From NCBI GenBank assembly GCA_036501345.1, contig DASYAN010000271.1:1-13495 (forward strand): 13,495 nt of DNA. The letters run 5' to 3'. Source of the stretch: DASYAN01 sp036501345 (GTDB taxonomy: Bacteria > Chloroflexota > Ktedonobacteria > Ktedonobacterales > Ktedonobacteraceae). Below the pieces are notes generated by a model, which was given only the letters and a program-made list of their open reading frames with translations, ran no database searches and was not told where the DNA came from. Each line of letters begins with the position of its first letter. Within the stretch, counting starts at the first letter, position 1. This document shows positions 5,703 through 12,088 of the stretch, piece by piece. The translations under genes were made by a program, and so were the position numbers.

Positions 5703-6467
5703 TCAATCTAATCCGTCAACATCACTATCTATTGCTGGCAAGCTTCCAGTTCGCCTTTCAGAGCCTTGCTCTCGGCCTCCATCTATGCCTGACAAACTTC
5801 CAGTTCGCCTTTCAAAGCCCTGTTCTCGGCCTCCAGCTATGCCTGACAAGCTTGCAGTTCGCCTTCCAAAGCCCTGTTCTCGGTTTTCAAAGAGGACATC
5901 TGGCGGCAATGAAAGAGTCTTAAGAGTACCTTCAGACTTATTAATCCACTTGTGAACGATAGGATAGTAACTACTCGCAATATTTTTAACCCCAGAATGA
6001 TAATAGGTAATAATCATCAGCACCTCAGTGATGCGGCGTCGTGATATTTGCAATAATTGTGTCACAACCTCAATACGGTTATTGAGGCTGTCAAGCAGTT
6101 CATAGTAGCGATGCTCATCTAGCTTGCTATCCGGAACAATTGCATCATAGTGCCAAAATAACGCTCTCAACACGCGCTCAAGCCTCTGCTCGCTAATCTG
6201 ATCAGGAGTTTTTAGTAGTTCGGTAATAAATTCGATCTTAGTAGTCAGGCTACTGACCAGCTCATATGCCCATAGAACTTTCGGCTCCTTCAGCATATCA
6301 GACATAGCCGGGACGAAATCAGCATGATAATCCTGAGACATCATCATCTCATCGCGGTATTCAGACAGCTTTTGCAGCACAACGTTGAGTCTTTCTGGCG
6401 TAATCATAGACTCATCGCTGTATTGAGGCTGACTAAAGATTCTTCGTAGAACTTCTGTTACATTCAT
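5703..6467 (-). CDS. Unrecognised helical protein with C-terminal tandem repeats
   Basis: 254 residues from the ATG at 6465-6467. This start is preferred over one 28 codons upstream (6549-6551) because GAGGAAG stands just ahead of it and an extended -10 lies between the two ATGs. The body is all-helical and shows internal similarity: VTEVLRRIFSQP...ERLNVVLQKLSEYRDEM, ITELLKTPDQ...QRLERVLRALFWHYDAI, and VTQLLQISRRRITEVLMIITYYHSG look like three versions of one helical unit, with linking segments of the type LTTKIEF and LNNRIEV. There is no signal peptide or membrane segment. The last ~60 residues are three 18-residue repeats of the type REQGFERRTGSLSGIDGG, basic and probably disordered. No known family is recognised. 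It ends flush against rarA and is transcribed towards it; the pseudokinase region lies on its upstream side. Confidence 0.75.
   Translation of the reverse strand: MNVTEVLRRIFSQPQYSDESMITPERLNVVLQKLSEYRDEMMMSQDYHADFVPAMSDMLKEPKVLWAYELVSSLTTKIEFITELLKTPDQISEQRLERVLRALFWHYDAIVPDSKLDEHRYYELLDSLNNRIEVVTQLLQISRRRITEVLMIITYYHSGVKNIASSYYPIVHKWINKSEGTLKTLSLPPDVLFENREQGFGRRTASLSGIAGGREQGFERRTGSLSGIDGGREQGSERRTGSLPAIDSDVDGLD
5721..5882. repeat. Three in-frame 54-bp tandem repeats
   Basis: Copies at about 5829-5882, 5775-5828 and 5721-5774 (in the direction of the leftward gene). Each encodes R-E-Q-G-x-x-R-R-T-x-S-L-x-x-I-x-x-x. Copies one and two differ at a few positions and copy three has diverged most. 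The length is a multiple of three, so copy-number change would keep the frame open. Confidence 0.9.
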
Positions 6468-6506
6468 TACTTGCTTCCTCGTGTAAGCGCAAAACGCCCC
6501 GTAGTA

Positions 6507-6515
6507 ATGATACCA
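6507..6515 (-). promoter_or_regulatory. Extended -10 element for the 5703-6467 gene
   Basis: Reading leftward the sequence is TGGTATCAT, an extended -10 (TGn plus five of six TATAAT bases). No good -35 is seen, which extended -10 promoters can tolerate. It predicts a start near 6500, about 33 bases before the ATG at 6467, and so argues against the upstream ATG at 6551. Confidence 0.35.
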
Positions 6516-6575
6516 CTTCTGCCCTATTAAAATAGCAAAGTTGGGAGTCATTTCCTAGGGGGAAAGAGGTACGAT

Positions 6576-6604
6576 TTGACATAAACGCACTGAGGCAGTA
6601 TAAT
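6576..6604 (+). promoter_or_regulatory. Perfect consensus sigma-70-type promoter
   Basis: TTGACA (6576-6581), a spacer of exactly 17 bp, and TATAAT (6599-6604): all twelve bases match the consensus. The predicted start is near 6611. It faces right, towards the small frame at 6663 and the pseudokinase cluster at 6849, leaving an unusually long leader of about 240 bases for the latter. This is by far the strongest promoter match in the window. Confidence 0.75.
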
Positions 6605-6662
6605 TTATAAAGAGGATTAGCAACATAGGTCATTCGCTAAGGCATTGGTCCAGAAAAGGCTG

Positions 6663-6767
6663 ATGCGATTGACAATCAAGAAATGGCTTCTTCCCCTGGC
6701 TCATGCAGGATGTATATCGATTGGCTCTATCTCTAGCGGTATTTTGTCCCTCTGTCCCCCTACCTAA
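6663..6767 (+). CDS. Possible 34-residue hydrophobic peptide
   Basis: The ATG at 6663 opens a 34-codon frame ending in TAA at 6765-6767. The product starts MRLTIKKWLLPLAHAGCISI and continues GSISSGILSLCPPT: a basic start, a hydrophobic core, Ala-Gly-Cys and a Ser/Gly-rich end. It resembles a miniature signal peptide or membrane peptide. LAHAGC is close to, but not, a canonical lipobox. AAAAGG lies three to four bases upstream. The frame sits about 50 bases downstream of the predicted start of the consensus promoter at 6576-6604. The alternative is an untranslated leader or a small RNA. No homologue is recognised. Confidence 0.35.
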   Translation: MRLTIKKWLLPLAHAGCISIGSISSGILSLCPPT

Positions 6768-6848
6768 GCATGTGAATCACCCTCATACTATTCTTGTTAA
6801 CTATATAAGTATAAGAGCAAGGAGACGGGTAATGAGAAAGGAAACTCA

Positions 6849-8240
6849 GTGTCCATGGAGAAGCCTACCGATACACACCTGAGGTTCATGATTCGTGGAT
6901 ACTGCCTGGAGGAGTTACTCGGCTATGGCAAGATGACATCGCTCTACCGTGCTCGAACTGAGGAACTCTGGCAAGCACCCGAAGTCATTATGACGCTTCT
7001 ACATATCCCTGAGACATTTTCAACTTATGCACGGAAACGATTTCTAGAAAGGTTCTTGCATGAGGCTAATCGGGTTGTCCAGTTACGCCATCCTTCGCTT
7101 TTTCCGATATACGGATATGGTGAGGAAGATGGACTTCCCTATCTGGTAATGCCTGATGTAACAGGAGAAAGCCTGGCAGAACGCCTTAAGCAAAAGAAAC
7201 GTTGGAATCCATCAGAGATATTGCCGATACTTGAGCCTATTGCGGCAGTGCTCAGCTATATCCACAACCAGGAACTGGTCTACCAGTTTTTTAATCCAAC
7301 AAATATCTTATTCCAGAAAGATGCTCCGCCACAAGTTACCAGTTTAAATCTTCCACAGATCTTGTGTCTAGCAGGCCTTGAAGAGGAGAAAATCAACATA
7401 TCTGCTTATGAACATCTCAAGAACATTGCTGGAGGCTACTTAGGTGCACCAGAATATCTGGCCCCCGAAGTACTGAGAGGCGCTAAGCCAGACCCACGCT
7501 CTGATGTCTACTCCCTAGGGATCATCCTCTTTGAAATGCTGAGTGGGCATCCCCCATTTACTGGACAAGGCTACTTAGAGGTGGTACACAAGCATGTCCA
7601 AGAGCTTTTACCATCACTGCATGCGATCGCGCCAGAGCTTCCTGTGGCCCTGGAACTTGTGGTGAATCGTGCCTTGCATCGCAATCTAAATTATCGCTTC
7701 CAAACACCTAGCGAACTGATCGCTGCATTCTCACACGTGCTCGATGAACGAATATATAGAGTGAAACACGTTCCTTTATTACTAGGGGGTGAGCAAATAC
7801 GTGCCTTGCTTGCAGCACCAAAAAGCAAGGTGCCCAATAATGATCAGCAGGCTGACACCGAGCTCAAACCACAATCGACTACTCATTCTCAAGAAAATCC
7901 GTCTGAGAAGAGGTGGCAAATATCTGATGGTCGGATCATCCCTCCCGCGATAGCCCTTCCCACTTCCTCTTTGAAAAAAACGAGGCTGGCAGGCGATCCC
8001 ATGGCGTCTAATCCAAACGAAAAACCCCTGCGTTCAGTACGAGGATTCTTGACCAGTGAAGCAAAGACTGATCCAAATCCGCCCATTTCCTCTCTAGAGA
8101 GAAGCCATCAGAGAAGTGACAAGCAACCCGATGGGAATAAAAATTCAGAAGCACCCGCTCGGAACACAGATATCTTAGCAATGGCACAGGAGTTGCATCT
8201 GATGATGAGAAAACTTCAAGCATCATTAAGTAAGCGATAG
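6849..8240 (+). CDS. Ser/Thr-kinase-fold pseudokinase with disordered tail
   Basis: 463 residues. Residues 17-310 follow the bacterial PknB-type kinase fold: Gly loop LGYGKMTSL (24-32), HEANRVVQLRHP (71-82), hinge YLVMPDVTGESLAERL (98-113), APE at 205-207, SDVYSLGIILFEMLSGHPPF (218-237), and RALHRNLNYRF. The catalytic residues are gone. VAIK reads VIMT (Lys replaced by Thr49). HRDxKPxN reads YQFxNPTN (145-152: Asp is Phe147, Lys is Asn149, Asn152 kept). DFG reads LAG (174-176). Phosphotransfer is therefore not expected; a scaffold or allosteric role is likely (inference). Residues about 315-440 are polar and probably disordered, and the end (DILAMAQELHLMMRKLQASL) is one amphipathic helix. No membrane segment is present. 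The start is GTG 6849, with AAAGGAAA four to five bases ahead; ATG 6855 is the alternative. It heads the four-gene rightward run. Confidence 0.9.
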   Translation: MSMEKPTDTHLRFMIRGYCLEELLGYGKMTSLYRARTEELWQAPEVIMTLLHIPETFSTYARKRFLERFLHEANRVVQLRHPSLFPIYGYGEEDGLPYLVMPDVTGESLAERLKQKKRWNPSEILPILEPIAAVLSYIHNQELVYQFFNPTNILFQKDAPPQVTSLNLPQILCLAGLEEEKINISAYEHLKNIAGGYLGAPEYLAPEVLRGAKPDPRSDVYSLGIILFEMLSGHPPFTGQGYLEVVHKHVQELLPSLHAIAPELPVALELVVNRALHRNLNYRFQTPSELIAAFSHVLDERIYRVKHVPLLLGGEQIRALLAAPKSKVPNNDQQADTELKPQSTTHSQENPSEKRWQISDGRIIPPAIALPTSSLKKTRLAGDPMASNPNEKPLRSVRGFLTSEAKTDPNPPISSLERSHQRSDKQPDGNKNSEAPARNTDILAMAQELHLMMRKLQASLSKR

Positions 8241-8434
8241 CAAGAGCAAAGATTGGATATGACGTTAGTTCCTATTTATGATAATGATAAGTTACCTAAA
8301 ATACTCGGGAATAAAAAATTCTTCCTAAAGACATCCTTTGACAAGTAAAGGCCACTGTAAAGACGCAGGTATCGTAAGGAAGGTATCCTCCCAAAGAAAT
8401 GCGGTCTGTCCGATGATAGCTTAGGACTTCTGTT

Positions 8435-8456
8435 AGCAAGGAGAATCTCATCAATG
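8435..8456 (+). repeat. Duplicated translation-start block, copy 1
   Basis: The 22 bases from AGCAAGGAG to the ATG at 8454 are identical to 9734-9755. They contain the Shine-Dalgarno AAGGAG and show that the duplication of the two HAMP-like genes included their 5' leader. Confidence 0.85.
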
Positions 8457-9566
8457 GCGATTAAACCGACTGTGAAGCTCAACGAAAGCCTCTCACGGAA
8501 ACAACTGATGCAACTTGAACTACTCATCGCGTCAGTTGTGCCTGCAGTCGCAATCCTTGTCGTAGGAGTAGCAGGCACCGCAGTAGCATTTAATTGGTTC
8601 TTCGTCACACTCGACGTCCTGACCTGTGCCGTAGCCGTTTTCTTTGGCGAACGTTCGATTATCTTGAGAATGCAGAGTGAAATGGATGAGCAACTCATTA
8701 GTCTGATTACTGCCTGTCGAGAATATATCAAGGGAAATACACATACACGTGTCTCTATGCCAGGAGATGATCAGCTAGCGCAGCTTGCAAGTACACTTAA
8801 TAACCTCTTCGATCACCAGCAAACCATTGCCAATCGTTCCCAAAATAACCCTTCTACTGATGTAGCCAAGATACAGCAACCTGATCAGACAAGCGAGCAG
8901 ATCGATCAGCTTCATGAGGAGCTTGAACAACTTGTAGATGATATTAGTCCAGCTCTTGATGGAGATTTGCGTGTACAATCATATATTGTTGAAGATACTA
9001 CTGATGAAACTGTTGCTATGGTGGCCGAACTGTGCAACTCACTCGTTACAACACTTGTTGAGCTTACCAAATGGACGCTCTCTGGATGCGGTAAGATTCT
9101 TAAGACGTCTCGCAAAGTACTAAATCGTTCACTCGAGCTAGCACAGTCGACAGAAGCACAGATGCGACATCTCTCGCAAATGATCGCAGCCGTAGAAAAG
9201 GTAGCAGCCGTCATACAACGTATAGAGAGTGGCCTTCAGTTGCATGTTGATATGGTAGAAGAGACCTATACTCATCTGCAAGAAAGTAAAGCAATCGCGA
9301 AATCTCGGGAAGCCTATGAGCTATTGGAACAGCTCATTAGCAACACACAAAGACAAATACAGTCGCTAGATGAGATTGTTGAGTCTATACATAACACCAC
9401 AACTATTGCAGAGTCTGCCATCAGAGGGCTCTATACCTTTGCACAACAATTTCATCAATCTAGTACAGTCGTTATCAAGACTACCGAAAATATCAATGCG
9501 ATTGTAACTATCGCTGAGGACTGGTTCAAGAACTCAGAACAACTGTCTTTACCAGAAGAAGAATAA
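8454..9566 (+). CDS. Membrane protein with two HAMP-like segments and coiled coil, paralog 1
   Basis: 370 residues. Two adjacent transmembrane helices (about 22-45 and 48-64) are separated by a very short turn, so almost nothing is exposed outside. Then comes a HAMP-like unit at about 72-120 (ITACREYIKGNTHTRVSMPG, DDQLAQLASTLNNLF) and a second at about 150-200 (LVDDISPALDGDLRV, DETVAMVAELCNSLV). A long helical region follows with LELAQSTEAQMRHLSQMIAAV and a conserved end (HNTTTIAESAI...IVTIAEDW). It has the look of a chemoreceptor cytoplasmic half, but the conserved hairpin tip (the N-L-L-A-L-N-A-A-I-E-A-A-R type signature) is absent, so coupling to CheA/CheW is not expected. It probably transmits a conformational or membrane signal to a partner. 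The pseudokinase lies 213 bases upstream and a closely similar paralog follows. Confidence 0.85.
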   Translation: MAIKPTVKLNESLSRKQLMQLELLIASVVPAVAILVVGVAGTAVAFNWFFVTLDVLTCAVAVFFGERSIILRMQSEMDEQLISLITACREYIKGNTHTRVSMPGDDQLAQLASTLNNLFDHQQTIANRSQNNPSTDVAKIQQPDQTSEQIDQLHEELEQLVDDISPALDGDLRVQSYIVEDTTDETVAMVAELCNSLVTTLVELTKWTLSGCGKILKTSRKVLNRSLELAQSTEAQMRHLSQMIAAVEKVAAVIQRIESGLQLHVDMVEETYTHLQESKAIAKSREAYELLEQLISNTQRQIQSLDEIVESIHNTTTIAESAIRGLYTFAQQFHQSSTVVIKTTENINAIVTIAEDWFKNSEQLSLPEEE

Positions 9567-9627
9567 AGGGAGGCCAGCCGGGAAGCATCACTTTTGTGAA
9601 ATTAAAGGATCTTACCAAATGCATTAT

Positions 9628-9656
9628 TTGACAAAGAGGAATCTCTGTAGCATACT
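9628..9656 (+). promoter_or_regulatory. Candidate promoter for paralog 2
   Basis: TTGACA (9628-9633), exactly 17 bp, then CATACT (9651-9656, four of six). The start would be near 9663, about 90 bases before the ATG at 9753. An equally placed TTGACA (8338-8343) precedes paralog 1 but has no good -10, so the two copies may now differ in expression. Confidence 0.45.
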
Positions 9657-9733
9657 CTCAACATACTCCCAAGAAGGTGCGGCTCGCCTGATGATATTTA
9701 TTTCTTATTATTAATAAGATCCAACTTATCTTA

Positions 9734-9755
9734 AGCAAGGAGAATCTCATCAATG
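9734..9755 (+). repeat. Duplicated translation-start block, copy 2
   Basis: Identical to 8435-8456, including AAGGAG and the ATG at 9753. An AT-rich inverted repeat (CTTATT, ATT, AATAAG, about 9705-9719) lies just upstream and is not shared with copy 1. Confidence 0.85.
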
Positions 9756-10967
9756 ACCACCAAAACAGCTACGAAGTTGAGCGAAAATCTTACACGAAAA
9801 CAACTGATGCAACTTGAACTACTCATTGCGTCAGTTGTACCAGCGGTCGCAATCCTTATCGTAGGAGTAGCAGGCACAGCAGTAGAGTTTAATTGGTTCT
9901 TCGTCACGCTCGACGTCCTGACCTGTGCCGTAGCCGTTTTCTTCAGCGAACGTACCATCATCTTGAGAATGCAGAATGCACTGGATGAGCAACTCACTGA
10001 CCTCATAACTGCCTGCCGAGAATTTATCAAAGGAAATACACAATTGCGTGTCTCCATGCCAGGAGATGACCAGCTAGCTGTGCTAGCAAGTACGCTCAAT
10101 AGCCTCTTCGATCATGCGCAAACTACAGCCAGTGCTCCCAGGGAAAAACCGGAGGCACGTGAAGCCATAGCTCAAACACGTCGCCTTGATCAGATGAATG
10201 AGGATATCGATCTGATTCACGAGCAGCTTGAACAACTTGTAGATGATATTAGCCCAGCTCTCGACGGAGATCTGCGTGTACAATCATATATTGCCGAAGA
10301 CACCCCTGATGAGAGTGTAGCCATGGCAGTAGATCTGTGCAATGCACTCGTCGAAAAACTGGTTCAGTTTACTAGATGGACTCTCTATGCATCAGACAGG
10401 GTCATTAGCACATCTCGCAATGTGCTAGATCGTTCAATTGAGCTAGCGCAATCCACAGAAACGCAGATGTTGCATCTCTCACAGATGACCGCTGCAGTAG
10501 AGAAGCTAGTAGCCTTCATACAACGCATGGGAAGTGCCCTTCAACTGAGTGTTGATATGGCACAAGAAGCGTATGTTCATCTACAAGAAAATAGCTCACA
10601 GCCCAACCCTACGGGAGCTAGCTCACTATTGAAACAGCTTGTCCGCAATACACAAAGACAGATGCAACTGCTAGAGGAGATCCTAGAATCTACCCATAAC
10701 ACCACCACCATTGCCGAGTCTGCCATCGGAGACCTCTACACCTTTGCACAACAATTTCACCAATCCAGCACAGCCGTAATCAAGACAGCCGAAAGCATCA
10801 ACTCGATCGTAACTATTGCCGAGGACTGGCGCAATGCAGCAGATGCATTGTATTTACCAGACGACCAAGAGCAAGAAGACTTATCCTTAGAAGATAACCG
10901 AGGGAACGTTGCTTTGCCAAGTCCTGAAACGCAGGATCATCTAGGTCGGCTCTTATCTGAAAAATAG
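9753..10967 (+). CDS. Membrane protein with two HAMP-like segments and coiled coil, paralog 2
   Basis: 404 residues, with the same architecture as the gene at 8454 and nearly identical over residues 15-100. That region holds two transmembrane helices at about 22-64 and a HAMP-like unit around REFIKGNTQLRVSMPGDDQL. A second HAMP-like unit (VDDISPALDGDLRV) and the conserved end HNTTTIAESAI...IVTIAEDW follow. Differences cluster in the linker between the HAMP-like units (about 122-150) and in the coiled coil. The product also has an acidic tail of about 35 residues beyond the end of paralog 1 (DDQEQEDLSLEDN...GRLLSEK). The chemoreceptor tip signature is missing here too. Tandem duplication followed by divergence suggests the two form a heteromeric complex or sense different inputs (inference). 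The next gene starts 56 bases after the stop. Confidence 0.85.
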   Translation: MTTKTATKLSENLTRKQLMQLELLIASVVPAVAILIVGVAGTAVEFNWFFVTLDVLTCAVAVFFSERTIILRMQNALDEQLTDLITACREFIKGNTQLRVSMPGDDQLAVLASTLNSLFDHAQTTASAPREKPEAREAIAQTRRLDQMNEDIDLIHEQLEQLVDDISPALDGDLRVQSYIAEDTPDESVAMAVDLCNALVEKLVQFTRWTLYASDRVISTSRNVLDRSIELAQSTETQMLHLSQMTAAVEKLVAFIQRMGSALQLSVDMAQEAYVHLQENSSQPNPTGASSLLKQLVRNTQRQMQLLEEILESTHNTTTIAESAIGDLYTFAQQFHQSSTAVIKTAESINSIVTIAEDWRNAADALYLPDDQEQEDLSLEDNRGNVALPSPETQDHLGRLLSEK

Positions 10968-11023
10968 AGAAAGATACATGTATTATATGTTATTGAAAAA
11001 TAATCCAAAAAAAGGGGAAACAT

Positions 11024-12028
11024 ATGTCTAATAATGCACCCAAGCTTCCTGATCTCTTAGATGCATTTCATCAGGAGCACTGGTACTTAACAAAGCTACT
11101 GGTATTATTAATCATCATAGCAATCGCTAGCGTAGGATCACTCTCTCTGGCACAACATATGCTTCCTCAAGGCCCACTCGTGACGACAACACCAGCACCA
11201 ACGTATACAGAAGGCGTTTGTGACGCAGACCCAACACAACTGCAGTCGCAGTATGTACCATTACCATCAGATCTATCTGGTTCTGCATCAGCTCCAGTAT
11301 CACCCACACTCTCTAATGTATCTCCCACACCATCTAATATACCTTCTACAACTCCCACTCCAATATCAAATAGAAAGCCTGGAACTGCATTCGGAGGCTC
11401 AGTCCCATCATCGACCAATGCAGAAATGGCATTTCTATCTTCAGCTAATTCTCAAGCTCCATCTAAGAAACCTACTCCACCTCCACCAGCTCCTACTCCT
11501 ACTCCACCTCCACCTCCGCCTACCGCTACTCCTACTCCTAGTGTGCCATCTAATTGGTACACTTACGGGTATACAGATCAGGATGCTAAATACGCAGAGG
11601 CATGTGCCGCGCAATTTGTGCTTGACTATCATACCTTTAATTACATCGATCCATCCTCATACACAACCGTTATACCTATGCTCTCCACACAGGCAAAGAA
11701 ACTATTTGCTGAGGGAGGGGCTGATGATACACACCATATACATCTCCATATGCTTTCTACATGGCAAAATACCATGACAGCGCAAAAGCAAAATCAGCAA
11801 ACTACCGTTCAACAACCAACTATTACCAACATTACCCCCCAATATTCAAAATATATTGTACAGGTGGACGTCGGTTACAAGCTCCTCAAGCAGCAAAACA
11901 CTCTGGTACAACAGGCTGAAATTCATCATGATACTGTGATACTTCAGAACACGAGCCCCTCACCAAAGCTACTGCCAAACGAACAAACAGGCTGGCAAGT
12001 CGCAGATTGGATAGATGAAGATGTATGA
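11024..12028 (+). CDS. Single-pass membrane protein with Pro/Thr stalk and possible VirB8/TcpC-like domain
   Basis: 334 residues. A short cytoplasmic start (1-22) is followed by one transmembrane helix (about 24-43, LTKLLVLLIIIAIASVGSLS). A stalk of about 130 residues follows, rich in Pro, Thr and Ser (PTPSNIPSTTPTP, then long Pro runs such as TPPPPPPTATPTP at about 160-175). A compact C-terminal domain fills about 177-334: AEACAAQFVLDYHTFNYIDP, then STQAKKLFAEG, a strand-rich stretch (TVQQPTITNITPQYSKYIVQVDV) and a Trp-rich end (GWQVADWID). A helix-strand protein of this size on a membrane anchor, beginning AxxFVxDYxTFxYxDP, resembles the VirB8/TcpC/NTF2-like components of conjugation machines. 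That is a fold-level guess, strengthened by the nearby TraG-like gene. AAAGGGGAAA stands just ahead of the ATG. The Pro-codon region is low-complexity DNA (about 11467-11545). Confidence 0.8.
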   Translation: MSNNAPKLPDLLDAFHQEHWYLTKLLVLLIIIAIASVGSLSLAQHMLPQGPLVTTTPAPTYTEGVCDADPTQLQSQYVPLPSDLSGSASAPVSPTLSNVSPTPSNIPSTTPTPISNRKPGTAFGGSVPSSTNAEMAFLSSANSQAPSKKPTPPPPAPTPTPPPPPPTATPTPSVPSNWYTYGYTDQDAKYAEACAAQFVLDYHTFNYIDPSSYTTVIPMLSTQAKKLFAEGGADDTHHIHLHMLSTWQNTMTAQKQNQQTTVQQPTITNITPQYSKYIVQVDVGYKLLKQQNTLVQQAEIHHDTVILQNTSPSPKLLPNEQTGWQVADWIDEDV

Positions 12029-12088
12029 TCCGTGATCAGATTATTCTCGGCACAAGCCCTGGATCACTTCCTTGGCAGAGCATACAGT

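Noticed and set aside
5695..5955. Rightward frames of 63-86 codons over 5695-5955
   Set aside because: They are antisense readings of the three 54-bp repeats; the repeated LPVRLSxPCSRPP-type product has no start context and overlaps the better-supported leftward gene.
6468..6551. Upstream ATG (6551) as start of the leftward helical-repeat gene
   Set aside because: AGGAA sits directly against that ATG with no spacing, whereas GAGGAAG is well placed before 6467 and an extended -10 lies between the two ATGs.
8454..10967. Canonical methyl-accepting chemotaxis receptors
   Set aside because: No periplasmic sensor loop, no conserved cytoplasmic hairpin tip and no obvious methylation-site pattern; only HAMP-like units and coiled coils are seen.
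11220..11777. Rightward 185-codon Leu/His-rich frame
   Set aside because: It is an out-of-frame shadow of the Pro/Thr codon-rich stalk of the gene at 11024; its composition is an artefact of CCx-rich DNA.
12029..12088. Bidirectional terminator between the convergent genes (GTGATC 12032-12037 with GATCAC 12062-12067)
   Set aside because: Only six base pairs around a 24-base loop and no T-run on either side.
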